A stretch of DNA of 64,000 nucleotides from Gongronella butleri. Its lineage: Eukaryota; Mucoromycota; Mucoromycetes; Mucorales; Cunninghamellaceae. Of the stretch, positions 1 through 10,473 are shown in pieces. Location of the stretch: NCBI GenBank assembly GCA_025201375.1, contig JAIWZP010000012.1:248001-312000 (forward strand), in the 5' to 3' direction. A program made the position numbers and the translations under genes. The notes below the pieces were generated by a model. The model was not told where the DNA came from. It ran no database searches and worked only from the letters and a program-made list of their open reading frames with translations. Each line of letters opens with the position of its first letter. Position 1 is the stretch's first letter.

Positions 1-1046
1 ACGCGTCATTGCCATTTTGGGAGAATATCGGTATTCCTCGATTGATTTATTTTGTCGAAGGCAACTTCAGCCCGTATTTGCCGTGTCATCCGCAGCAGCA
101 CGAGGACACGCCAACAACAGGCGATCCAGAAAGCGGCCTTTTCGAGATCAAGATCAAACATGCGCATTGCTCTGCCATGTTTATGCTGATGGCGGACTAC
201 CTTCCGGCGCACCGTGTCACGTCTTTGGTGCTTGACTATTATTCCGCTGACGTGGACGAGGAAGTCGTCGACGACGAGCTCTTGGAGGACTTTTGGCCGC
301 ATTTGCTTGATACACTGCCGATGCTGCCGATGCTAACGTCGCTGTTGATCCGCAGCGTGCGCCGACTCCGTATGCACCACGTTGCCAATATTCAAGGCAA
401 CACGCAGCAGCACGTACGTCTCGAGCAATTGACGCTGGTCAATTGCAGCATTGATGAGCCAAGCACGCTCGAAAATCTGCTGCAAACGCGCTTGGAGCCG
501 CGCCAATTCACACTACAGAATAGCCTCTGCTACCGCGGTCATCTGGGCGAGACCGCCATAGCGCATCCACTTGCACCATTGCTGGCGTCAATGCACGCAG
601 CCTGTCGTTTTGATTATTTCCGGTGGTGGACGCTCCCCTTGGTCAATTCTCGCCTTCATCTGCACTTGCAAGATTATCCGGACGCCTTGATCATCGTGTT
701 GCAGGACCCAGCATGGGCGCGCACTGAGCCATTCACGCGTATGTGGGTCACCAGAAACCTATACACGACGAACAATGTGCGTCCAATAGGTAGCGAGCTC
801 ACGCAGGAAGAGGTACAGCGTGTCATTTCGCATCTTTATGAGTTTGCCGATGAATTGCACGATCCTCACCTCGAGATATTTGACTCGTACCCGCGATTCA
901 CCACCTTTTTCGACCACGCTATCTTTTGTCTGACATACAATTACATCTCTGTTTACTGCTGCCAATCACTCGACGAATGCGTTGTCAATGTCGAGCCCCT
1001 CGCCCATGTTGCCGACAAGGAGATTTACGATTGGCCACTGCAATGA
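1..1046 (+). CDS. 3' part of a protein of unknown function, possibly F-box/LRR type (5' truncated by window)
   Basis: The frame is open from the left edge (codons from base 3) to a TGA at 1044-1046, so at least 347 residues are present and the start is missing. The protein is soluble, with short Leu-rich stretches (for example LPMLPMLTSLLI and LEQLTLVNCSI) that read like irregular leucine-rich repeats. No F-box is visible in what remains. The guess that this is an F-box/LRR substrate adaptor rests on the LRR-like texture only. A different gene at the right edge of the window does begin with an F-box. A convergent gene starts 220 bp downstream. No transmembrane segment or catalytic motif was recognised. 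Confidence 0.6.
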   Translation, partial: ASLPFWENIGIPRLIYFVEGNFSPYLPCHPQQHEDTPTTGDPESGLFEIKIKHAHCSAMFMLMADYLPAHRVTSLVLDYYSADVDEEVVDDELLEDFWPHLLDTLPMLPMLTSLLIRSVRRLRMHHVANIQGNTQQHVRLEQLTLVNCSIDEPSTLENLLQTRLEPRQFTLQNSLCYRGHLGETAIAHPLAPLLASMHAACRFDYFRWWTLPLVNSRLHLHLQDYPDALIIVLQDPAWARTEPFTRMWVTRNLYTTNNVRPIGSELTQEEVQRVISHLYEFADELHDPHLEIFDSYPRFTTFFDHAIFCLTYNYISVYCCQSLDECVVNVEPLAHVADKEIYDWPLQ

Positions 1047-1266
1047 ACATCCCATTTAATAAAAAAAAAATCCAGACTGTTGTGATCTCATTCTTTCTTT
1101 TATGGATGATGCTGGCATAAAATGTCAAAAAAAAAAAAAAAATCAAAGGGGCACGCCATTGACCCCAGGCCCCAATGACCCCCTGCCGCCGTACAAAAAA
1201 AAAGTGATATCAATGACTGCGATGCATTTTTTTTAATATTTCTATGGGTTGCTATGTACAAAATGT

Positions 1267-1653
1267 CTATTTCTTCTTGCCGGCCTTTGCATTGGCGACC
1301 TTTTTGGGTGTGCCGCCTGTGGCAATGACCTTTTTCATGGCGTCTGAGACGGCGGCGTCGCTCTCGATCCAGCTGATGTCGCCCAATTCGGCAATGTCGC
1401 CAAAGCGCTTTTGGAATTTGGACATTTGCTCACTTTCGCCGGTGACGCCCTCCTTGAGCATGGCCGGGTTCCACAGCGGGTGGTTGCGGGTGTCCTTGGT
1501 AAGTCTGACCTGGGATCGCACGGGCGAGGTGGTGCGCACTGTGAATGTGGCGCCATTGCTAAGGACAATGGTTTGTAAAAACTTCTCGGGCACCGCGTAC
1601 GTTGACGAGTAGCGTCGTGTGACCTGCACGATCTGTTTGGCGGTGGTGTTCAT
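1267..1653 (-). CDS. Mitochondrial large-subunit ribosomal protein bL31m
   Basis: Single exon, 128 residues from ATG at 1653 to TAG at 1267. Starting here gives a short basic, Ser/Thr-rich N terminus (MNTTAKQIVQVTRRYSSTYA) of the type imported into mitochondria; the frame extends 8 codons further upstream without improving this. The core carries a bL31-type motif: a LSNGATFTVRTTSP strand followed by RLTKDTRNHPLWNP, the signature I know from fungal mitochondrial L31 (yeast Mrpl36). A Lys/Ala-rich tail follows. It is part of the mitochondrial 54S/39S ribosomal subunit. It is transcribed away from Pet127, another mitochondrial protein gene, across a 288-bp gap, suggesting a shared promoter. Confidence 0.85.
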   Translation of the reverse strand: MNTTAKQIVQVTRRYSSTYAVPEKFLQTIVLSNGATFTVRTTSPVRSQVRLTKDTRNHPLWNPAMLKEGVTGESEQMSKFQKRFGDIAELGDISWIESDAAVSDAMKKVIATGGTPKKVANAKAGKKK

Positions 1654-1941
1654 TTGGTTAAAAAGAAAAAGAAGCAAGAAAAAGAAAGAACGAGAACGAG
1701 AAGGAGGAACAAAACAAATTCAGGCCTTGTCTTGCCGTCCAATTGCATCTTTTGAGCTGCCGCTGTAAGCGGGGCCCCAAAAAGCCACAGGCTGAGAAAT
1801 AAATGCATGAAAAAAAAAAAGTGGCAAGGTCCAAACGCACCCTTGTTGCCGCTTTCGTTCTTTTTCTTCCCTTTTTTTTTTCTCTGTATGTCTGCCGTGC
1901 ACCCTTTTTCCGGCTGCTGTGCAGCGTTTGGTGCTGGTGGC
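1654..1941. promoter_or_regulatory. Divergent promoter between bL31m and Pet127 genes
   Basis: This 288-bp gap separates the starts of two oppositely transcribed genes for mitochondrial proteins. It holds poly-purine/poly-pyrimidine runs (1668-1690, 1810-1900). Co-regulation is inferred from the layout. An alternative upstream ATG for Pet127 exists in frame at 1807 and at 1888, so the promoter could be shorter on that side. Confidence 0.45.
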
Positions 1942-4305
1942 ATGTTGCGTGTACCAATGCGCACGCTTGCCAGCAAGGCTTCACGCAAGAAGCGTCACCT
2001 GGTGACGGTGCTGCACAAGCGTGTCGAGGAGCAGATCAATGCGTCGCCTGTCTTGCACAAGCACAAGTTCAAAAAGCCGACGCATTTGCTGCAGCCGACG
2101 CTCACCAATGCCACGCCAGACACCCTGGACGATGCATACAAGCAGCTGAACACGGGGACCACCTATGACCGTATGATTGGGAGTGTCTATGGCTCATTTT
2201 TGCAAAGCAAGATGTCTCACATTGCCCTTTTTGTAATTTTTTTACCGCAGGTGTCGAGAGCAAGACGCAGGTGCCTGTGGCGACGCTGGAGCACGGTCTA
2301 CAAAAGACGCTATTTAAGCGTGGCGTGCACCCATTGCGCAACCCGCTCAACAACAAACTCCATTTTTCGCCGTTTTTGGAGAAATTGACGCAGCCGGACG
2401 AGTTTGATTATGACGCGCTGCAGCCATACATCACGTCGTCCAAGGACAAGACGCTGGAAGAGATGGCCAAGGAGACAAAGGCGCGCTTTGTCGGCTCCAC
2501 GTCGTCCGTTTCGGGCATCTTGTCGCAAATCTACTTTTTGCTCTCCAACAGCCGCCCTGTGGACAAGTCCTTTTTATCGTCGTCCTACACGAATCCTGTA
2601 AAGAGGGCATTGGGGCACACATGAGGGCATCGCATGAAAGCTCATCCTTTTTTTTATTTTTGTTTTTATTTTTAGCCTTTTCGGCACACGCGCGGTGCGC
2701 GCTGCCCCAAAGCGATCTATTTGCGATTTAAAGACGGCACATACGCGGTGGACGTGGACAAGTCGTTTGACATTGATACCAATGTATTGGCCCACATGGT
2801 AAAATAAAAAAATTAAAAGAGGGACTCATTGAAGGCGGACTCATTCCGTTTTTCTAGGGCAAATCGATGGAAAAGCTGCTGACGTCGCCGCCAGACGAGT
2901 ACAACCGGTTTCTCAAGGCGAATTCGAGCAGCATCACCGAGGAAGAACGCAATGCGCCCGAGGCGTTTGCCTATGGCCGCTTTGGCGATTTGCTGCTGCG
3001 GTCGCAATTGGACTGCTATCATCATAAGCTGCCCCGCCGCACCTTTGATCTCAAGACGCGCGCCACCATGCCCGTGCGCCTGGACATTCCTCACTATCGC
3101 GTAAGTGGGGGCATCCCATTGGGGCCATTGGATGCAAATGGGGGAAAATGGAAAGGAACAATGGGGCATCTCACGCTTTTTCTTTTTGAAGGACTATTAT
3201 AATTACACGCTTGAACAATACCTTGGACTCTTTTATTCGTTTGAAAGAGAATATTTTGATATGGTGCGCTCTGCATTTTTGAAATACAGGTAAAAAAGAA
3301 GCGCGGCGCGGGTTTGCCCCCCATTGGGGATGACATTGGGTGCTGACCTTTTCTTGTTTTTCTTTAGTTTCCAAGTGCGCATTGGGCACATGGACGGCAT
3401 CATGGTGACGTACCACAATACGGACAAGATTTTTGGATTTCAATACATTTCGCGCGAGGAGATGGACGCGCGCCTGTTTGGCACGACCAAGATGGGCGAC
3501 GAGGCGTTTAAAAACAGTCTTGCCATGATGCAATTGATCTTTCAGCGCGCCACCAAGCGATTCCCCGAGCAGGTAAAGCGCAAAAAAAAGAGGGAGAAAA
3601 AAAAAAAAAAGACGCGCAGCTCACGCATCCGCCTTTTTTGTTTAGACGCTCCGCCTGACGTTTGACGCGTCGGCCAAGCAAGTGCGCAGCATGAAAGTGT
3701 ATGTGGAGCCTGTGCCTGAGGACAACAGCAACAGCAATAGCATGAGCATGAGCAATGCCAAAAAGGAGGAGACGACGACGATACCCAGCAGCGAGAGCGA
3801 CAAAAAGGACACGGACGCGTCGATTTACGCACCGCTTTCGGACGAGATGATCATGTACGACGTGCAGACGGCGTCGTTCCTCAATGGTCAGCGCATGGAA
3901 GGTCCTGTGGCTGTGAATCACATCAACGACAAGTGGGACGTGTACTACAAGGTAGAGGAGAACCCACTGCCCAAGGATGTGATGGTCGAGCGCTTTAGCA
4001 ATGTGCGAAAGTACATGGCCACCGTCTTTTTGCCGCAATCCGACGAATCGCCCGACTTTCTCGAGCAATACAAGAAAAAACGCCTGCCACGCAAGAAGAA
4101 GCGCCGCCAGCGCGCCAATTCCCCCGACGATAAGCAAGAAGCGGCGCCCTCGGTGCCCTTTGATGTGGCCATTTTACAAGAATTGGCCAAATCAACCTCT
4201 TCAGCACCCCCCATGCAGCTCAATGACATTTCGTCGTCGTCGTCCTCGTCATCTTCCGACAAGAACCCCGTCGAAACGGACACCAAGCATGAACCCTCCT
4301 CCTAG
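1942..4305 (+). CDS. Pet127-like mitochondrial RNA-processing protein
   Basis: Seven exons: 1942-2170, 2251-2597, 2676-2798, 2858-3100, 3192-3289, 3368-3572, 3646-4305; all junctions are GT-AG and keep phase, giving 634 residues. The chosen ATG starts a mitochondrial-type presequence (MLRVPMRTLASKASRKKRHL). Pet127 family blocks run in order: the LEHGLQKTLFKRGVHPL block near residue 85, a YITSSKDKTLEEMAKE block, GSTSSVSGILSQIYFLLS, LLLRSQLDCYHHKLP followed by FDLKTRAT, then FEREYFDMVRSAFLKY, FQVRIGHMDGIMVTYHNT and IFGFQYISREEMD. Yeast Pet127 is a matrix/inner-membrane protein needed for 5' processing and turnover of mitochondrial transcripts. The C-terminal 100 residues are Lys/Ser-rich and look disordered. 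Confidence 0.9.
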
Positions 4306-4346
4306 ACTCATTCTTCCAAGTTTTTAATTCTTTTTTTGTGTACATA

Positions 4347-4778
4347 TTAAACGATTTTCCTCATTTGCTGCATCTCTTCATTGTTTCTCTTGAACCATTG
4401 GCACATGCGTGTGTGGCGTGGCCTGTCGTGCTGCAGACAGCGTCTGCTGCAATAAAATTGGGCTTTGCATTGGCTGCAGACGGGCATGGCCATCTTTTGG
4501 GCGGCGCAATGCGCGCACGTCTTGCGCAACACTGACGACGACGATGACGACGATGCCACGGGCACCATGGTACGCGTAATGATGCAGTAGGACGTGCGCC
4601 AGTCGGTGATTGCCATCGGCTGCATAAATTCACGCAGCGCGTCCACCAGCGCGAGATCTTTTGGCGAAAACGTCTGCGCACACGCAGTAGGTGGAGCAGG
4701 AGCCGCTTCTTTGGCGTCTTTTCCGAGCAAGTGAAAGAGCATGTCGATGATCATCTTTGCCGGCGCATTGAGGAGCAT
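4347..4778 (-). CDS. Small MYND-type zinc finger protein
   Basis: Single exon of 143 residues ending with TAA at 4347. The C-terminal half (about residues 87-128) is a MYND finger: CAHC, then VCSQC, FYCSRRC and H...RMC in the usual Cys/His order. MYND domains are protein-interaction modules found in transcriptional corepressors and SET methyltransferases; no SET or other enzyme domain is present here. A Ser-rich spacer (SSSSSSS) precedes the finger. The N-terminal 80 residues are not recognised and could be incomplete if an upstream exon exists. It ends 41 bp from the convergent Pet127 stop, and its 5' side faces the START-domain gene. Confidence 0.75.
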   Translation of the reverse strand: MLLNAPAKMIIDMLFHLLGKDAKEAAPAPPTACAQTFSPKDLALVDALREFMQPMAITDWRTSYCIITRTMVPVASSSSSSSVLRKTCAHCAAQKMAMPVCSQCKAQFYCSRRCLQHDRPRHTRMCQWFKRNNEEMQQMRKIV

Positions 4779-5531
4779 TTTTTACCAATTTACGAAGAAA
4801 GAAATTGGGAGGGGGAAGGAGAGCCCTTGTTTCTCCACGACCAGGCGACCAAGAGACAATGGGATGGGGTCACCTCATCGACTGACGTGAGACAACATCA
4901 AATAGGGAGGGCGAAAAAAAAAAAGAAAAAAAAGATGCACTGTCGCAACATGCAGCCACCCTGTTGCTTACTTGGCTTCCCCTTTTGCTCTCTGTTTCTC
5001 ACTTTTTATCTCTTTCTCTCCTCACGTACTCGTGACAGGTTTTCCCTGGCGACAATTGAGGAGACAATCTCTCTCTTACCATCTCTCCATTCCATTTTTG
5101 TCATTGAACACGCCTCCTTCTAGCCCGACGTCGCTTGCAGCACCACGCGTCGCACGCGCGCGCGCGCGCGGCACTTTCGACCTCGATCACGAGGAGGCAC
5201 GCACCTGGCCAATTAAAACAGACAATGAGATGCTTCCCCCCCCCTTTGCCCTGTGTCTCCTCTTTTTTTCACAAAAAAAGTGTCAATTGTGAACCACCAC
5301 CCACGGCAAAGATCAAGCACTCCTTTTTTTTATAAAAGAGGCAATTCAGGGGTCAAATGGACCAACTCTGACAACCCCAAATGACGACCTGTTGTTGCAC
5401 ATTTTCTTTTTCTTTCTTGTTTATTTGCCACCCCAGCCCCCCTTTTTTCGTGCCATTGCAAGCGCACGTTTTGATTTTCTTGTTTTTTTTTTGTGTGCGC
5501 GTGTGCGTGCTCGTCCCTCTTTTTTTGATTG
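4779..5531. other. Divergent intergenic region, MYND gene / START gene
   Basis: No gene was found in these 753 bp. The region holds an A-rich run at 4915-4932, an alternating CG tract at about 5154-5170 and T-rich runs on the START-gene side (5260-5340, 5400-5530). It presumably carries both promoters. A clear TATA box was not identified. Confidence 0.4.
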
Positions 5532-6593
5532 ATGTATAGCAAGCAGGATAAGCGACGAGGTGGTGGGATGCTATGTTTGCCGAAATCCAACAAGCGCACG
5601 GCCATGGTGTTTCAGGAGGGCGCTCACGATGACGAAACGACGGCGACACGGGCGCCATTGACGTTGCACGACGCAGCGCCCTTTGATCCATTACAAACGT
5701 CGAGCGCGTACCACGTCTACCAAGCCGAATTGGCGCTATTCCAGTGCAAATCGCTGCTGTCGACGCCGGCGCATTGGAAAAAGGTGCTCAAGCACCGGCG
5801 CAGTGGCGTCATGGTCCACATGCAAAAACCCGACAAGGTGCCCATCTTTCGCGGCCAAGCCGTGTTCCACGGATTCAGCCCACATTCCATCTTTTATGTC
5901 ATCAGCATGCGCCGTCTCTGGGATTGCTCCTTTGAGGACGGCCATCTCATTGAAAATCTCAACGACACCACCTCGTTGACCTACGAAACCACTCAAAAGT
6001 AACATCCTTGAGAAAAAAAAAAGTGCCAAACGCATTGGAAAAAAAAGGCATTGATCCGTTTCCCCCTTTTTTTCTTTTTTTTTTCTTTTGCTGCAGAAAT
6101 CGCGATTTGTGCCTAGTCGAGACGCTCGAGTGCCGGCGTGATGGTTCAATTTACTTTGCGTGCACGAGTGTCGAGACGCCCAAAGTACCTCCGTTTAAAG
6201 GGCGCATGCGCGGGCATCTCCAGGTGTGTGTGTAATTTTTTTTTTGGGTTCCAGGGGGAGATCCCAGGGGTGAGGGAAGCGAAGCGAACGAGGGGGGGAA
6301 AGACGCATCCAATTCATGCTCATTGCTTTTTTTTTTCTTTTTTTTTCTTTTTTTAAAGCTACTTGGCTGGGCTCTCGAGCCTGTGGCCACGGGCACGCGC
6401 GTCACGTATTTTGTACAAGAAGCCATCAAGGGCTGGATGAGCGGCCTGACGAAAAAGAGCCTTGCACGGCGGCCACTGGCCATTGCCGCCATCCACGATT
6501 ACCTAAAGACCAAATCCACCTATATACCCCTGAATGAAAAATGGCGCTCACCGTCACGGCCGTCGATCCGGCACACGCTGACGTCCTGCGATA

Positions 6594-6628
<35 letters not shown>

Positions 6629-8233
6629 TAAGAAATGATTGATGTTTTGCTCATTTCTCGCCCTCCAATTACTCCAATCAAGCGTCACGACGGACCATTC
6701 AACATCCATGACGTCGCTGTACCCTGTCCACCGGCACACAGCGGCGCGCGACGCGATGCTCGTACGACTACACCAATTGTTTGACAAGGATGCCGGATGG
6801 AAGCACGCGTCCGATGTGCACGGCCTGCAATGCTACACAAAGGACAATTACATTCGCACCGATGGATTCATCCGTGGCCAATGGCACCCCGAGCAGATTT
6901 GCGCCATGATCCTGTGCCCCGACACGCGACAAAAATGTAAAAAAAAAATGGGTGAAAATGGAAAAAAAAAAAGAGGAAAAAAAATCCAATTGACGCCTTT
7001 GAACGCCCAATTGACGCATTCGAATGCCAATTGACACTTTGGAATTCCAATTCAAATTTAGGGGACAGCCAGTGGCAGCATGGCAAGATTGTGGAGCGAT
7101 TTAGCCAGCGGGATTATTTGATGCATTGGGTGCTTGACGACGAGCAAGACATGGTGGTGCTGTGCCACATTGAGCGCGAGGCGGAGCATCTATGGATTGC
7201 AAGCACAACGGTCGTGGATGGGCAGGTCCGGTCTGTGGACGGCTTGCATCGCGTGCCTCTCGATTTGTATGCGTGGCGCGTGAGTCTCAAGCGTGCACAG
7301 CAGCAAGTGGCGGTAAGTCTTGTGACGCACGCGTCGTTGTCACCGTGGACGCCCATGGCGTGTGCTATGAGCGTGATGAAGCTGCAGGCATCGTTGTCGT
7401 CGTCGGGATGCCCGCCATTTATCCGGCGCGTATCCGGCAAGATCATTGTCGAGCATTTTGATAGCGATCAACGCCATTATGCGGTTTCGTGGATTGTCCA
7501 ACACCATGCGCCGCCGGCCATCAGCCCCGCCAATTGGTGCACAGTCGTGTGCCTCGACGATCGCCTGTTTAATCAGGGTTATACCATTGATTTGCAGCCA
7601 AAGGACACAACCAGCCTCAAAACCATCGGCAAAGCCCTCCATATCTACTCGTCACACCCCGCCATGGATGGCCAAATCATTCAATTGCAAGTTCATGGTG
7701 TGTCCCAGCCAAAGCCACCGTCCCCAAGGCCGTCGCTCGTGCCCGTACCAAGTAGCGTGAGGACAAGCAGCTTAATCACAAGTAGCAGTGCAAGCATCCA
7801 CACCACTTTCAGCGTCGCAAGTAAAAGTGCCTCGATTCCACCTCCGCGGTCCAGGCCATCGCCCGTGCGCGTCGAAAAAAGCAAAAAAAAGCCCATTGCC
7901 GTGTCACCCCCATCAACGGTTGTGTTACCGGCCCCTGTTGCCGCCGAAAAGTTGTTGAAAGGAACAGGTGGCGTGCTCGTGCAACGCACCAATCAGGTAA
8001 GCAAGATGCATCATGAACCCGCAAGATCGCCGCTCCCTTTTTTTTTATTGTACTTTTGCTTTTTATATATACGACGCGCTCATCTCTTTTTTTTTTTCTT
8101 GCCCCCCAATCCAATGAAATCATAGCACCTGATCCACGTCACAGACGACCTGACCTTCAATGGCAAGCAGCTGTTGGCGATTTTGTTCATGATGATCATG
8201 GCGTACTATTTGGGCAAGGCATGCTCGTGCTAG
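5532..8233 (+). CDS. Tandem START-domain lipid-binding protein with C-terminal membrane anchor
   Basis: Six exons: 5532-5998, 6097-6223, 6359-6594, 6683-6936, 7062-7996, 8126-8233; 708 residues. The first START domain (about residues 50-275) has W-KKVLKHRRSGVMVH, FRGQAVFHGFSPHSIFYVI, LWDCSFEDG, ENLNDTTSLTYE, NRDLCLVETLEC, the SVETPKVPP stretch and a C-terminal helix LTKKSLARRPLAIAAIHDYL. A second, more divergent START-like unit follows (about 300-600: GWKHASDVHGLQCYTKD, RTDGFIRGQW, SQRDYLMHWVLDD). A low-complexity Ser/Pro linker leads to a short hydrophobic segment near residues 690-704, suggesting a tail anchor. START domains bind sterols or phospholipids, so transfer at a membrane is the likely job. 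Start choice is uncertain: ATG 5532 or 5568. Confidence 0.8.
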
Positions 8234-8918
8234 ACAACTTGTTTTTCATATGAAATATACACTGCATTGGCATGGTGCCAAAGCGCACAAGAGTGGGAAT
8301 CGTATTTGCAAGAAAAAATGGAAAAACAATCCTGCCTAAAATATCAAAAGCGTCCAAAAATGGAAACCAAACAAAAAAAAAAGCCAATCATCTCCATGGT
8401 TTTTTCTTTTTCATGTGTCATCATCGACTCGCCGCGCTGATTTTCAACAGCGGTAGGCATGGGCTTCATCCGTTTTCGACATCATCAACACGCGCTTTTA
8501 TTACGAGCTTGGTGTGAAAAAAAAGAAAAAGTGTTTGGGCAAAAAAAAAAAAAAAAAGAGAGAGATCGTAAAATATACCCCCCATGGACAATGCGTGGAT
8601 CGCATGGATCGTGGGGAAAAAAAGAAGATGGTAGAATCAAAAGATAAGGCGGGAGCACACATAAAAAAAAAAAAAAGGAACTGGGGGTCGAAAATGATAG
8701 AGAAAGAGGGATCTCGGAAGCACAAGGGAGTTGACTCTTTGTGCCATGCGATTTTACCTATCAATTGCACAGGGTTCAGACACCGATTGGTCATTTTAAA
8801 TGGCCATTGTGCCCCTGTTCCGACAAGAACAAAAAAAAAAGACGCCTTTGTTTTCCCTCTTTTTCTTTTCTTTTTCCAATTGCCACTCTCTTTTTTAATT
8901 CTAAAACGACTATAATTC
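8234..8918. other. Intergenic region with multiple A-runs
   Basis: No gene was recognised in these 685 bp. Homopolymer A runs occur at about 8518-8560 and 8660-8675, with T-rich stretches just before the next gene's start. It should hold the START gene's 3' end and the promoter of the DUF1752 gene. Confidence 0.4.
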
Positions 8919-9896
8919 ATGGCACAAGCTATCGATGTTCCCGTCATTTCTCTCTGCAAGGAGACAAAGGAGGACTTGGCCTCCATGTGGCATGGTAAAT
9001 CAAGGGAAAAAAAAAAGGCGTGCGCATGCTGACAAGTCCCCCTTTTTTTTTCAGTGTTCAGCAAGTGCAAAAACAATTTGGAAAATGGACGTCGCCTCGA
9101 GAACCTGAGTTGGCGGCTCTGGTATCGCGACTCGTTTTCCCAGCAGCTGCGTGAGCACGACACAGGCAGTGTTGCATCATCCATCTCGACGATTGGCCCT
9201 GCGACGCCGGCCAACAGCGTCTGTGACCATCAGCAGCAGCAGCATGATCATCATCATCAACATCATCATCAGGCGCAAAAGCACGTGTCTGTCCATTCCA
9301 CGCTGCCAATGACCCCGTCCTCTTTGCAGCACACACAACTCCATGCGCATCAGCAGCCATTGCCACCACCCCCTCCTCCGTCGCCCGCGTGGACCGAAGA
9401 TCTGGCCATGCCGCTGCCATCGCCCGCCGCCACACCACAACAGCGCCGCCCAAGCAAGTTTTTTGTCGACGATGACGACGATGAAAATGATGAAAGCGAT
9501 GAAAATGACGAAAATGAAGAAATCGACGACATGGAAGACGACGATGACCTATGGAGCACCGTCGACAGCCGTCCCGCCGCCCGCGCGCAAGCAGTAGACC
9601 GCGCATACAAGCGCCACTTTTTCCCGCCGACCAATCAACAACGCCCCATTTGCTCAAAACCACCCGTCTTGTCGTTTTCAAAGCAACAACAATGCCCATT
9701 GACGCGCCCATCGCTGCTGTCGGCACTATTCCAATGCGACTCGGCATCGCGCACGCCATGCACACCCACCAAGGATGACGACGAGTTGCCAGCGGCGCTC
9801 CAATCGTCCGTTGATTGGGAACAGGCACAAAATAGACACCCGCACGCCAATTTGGGCGCGTCTCCTTTCCTGCCCACAGAAGACATGGTCTGGTAA
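8919..9896 (+). CDS. DUF1752 (GATA-like) domain protein with acidic region
   Basis: Two exons, 8919-8994 and 9055-9896, joined in phase 1, give 305 residues. The intron splits the diagnostic domain: DLASMWH before it, then FSKCKNNLENGRRLENLSWRLW (about residues 20-50). This is the fungal DUF1752 motif (L.NG.RLENLSWRLW) found in AreA-type nitrogen regulators and several other fungal proteins. No GATA zinc finger follows. The rest is low complexity: a His/Gln run near residues 90-110, a Pro/Ser run, then a strongly acidic block (DDDDDENDESDENDENEE region, about 165-195). I infer a nuclear regulatory protein; its target is not visible. Confidence 0.75.
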
Positions 9897-10473
9897 ACCC
9901 ACCCAAGAAAGAAAGAAAAAAAAAAGCCCCCTCTCTCCTTGCTTTTTCCCTCCTTTGCCCTGAAAAAAAGACACAATACCCCCCTCTTTTGCATATATCA
10001 TCTCTTAATGCTTGTATTTTTAACAATTGCCTTGTACTCTATCCCAATTCATGAATAAAAAAAAATGAACCAAAAAGAAAGCTTCGTCCCACGGCACATC
10101 GCGCGCAACAACAAAAAAAAAGAGAGAAAAAGGTGACACAAATGCTGTTGTGATCTGCCCAGACCGCTGCAAGACGACAGCGGGGCTTGAAAATTAATAT
10201 TACTTTTCTTGTTCCTTTTTTTCTTTTGGTGTGTGTTGCTCCTTTTCCCCAATTCTTTTTTTTTTCACTTGGTTTTCCTTCATCCCAGTGCCCAGTTGTA
10301 CTTTTTGTGCCATTTTTCCTTTTGCTTTTCCTCTCCTTTTCCCGTGACATCCCCTTGGGATCTCCCACTTTTTTTTTCTCTCTCACTCTCTCTGTTACTT
10401 TTGTCTCGTTCTCTGTTTCCCGGTGTCTCTCTCTTTTCTTTTTTTTCCCTCTGTTTTCGCGCTCTGACAGGTC
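9897..10473. other. Intergenic region, pyrimidine-rich upstream of the next gene
   Basis: 577 bp without a recognised gene. From about 10200 to 10460 the + strand is almost pure C/T (runs of CTCTCTC and TTTTTC) ending just before the 7-nt first coding exon of the downstream gene. Pyrimidine-rich leaders directly upstream of starts recur in this window. Confidence 0.4.

Noticed and set aside
5154..5170. Alternating CG tract as a Z-DNA or CpG regulatory element
   Set aside because: Too short and isolated to support a function from sequence alone; kept only as a note in the intergenic entry.
9058..10026. 322-codon minus-strand open frame
   Set aside because: Antisense shadow of the DUF1752 protein gene, Arg/Ala/Met/His low complexity.
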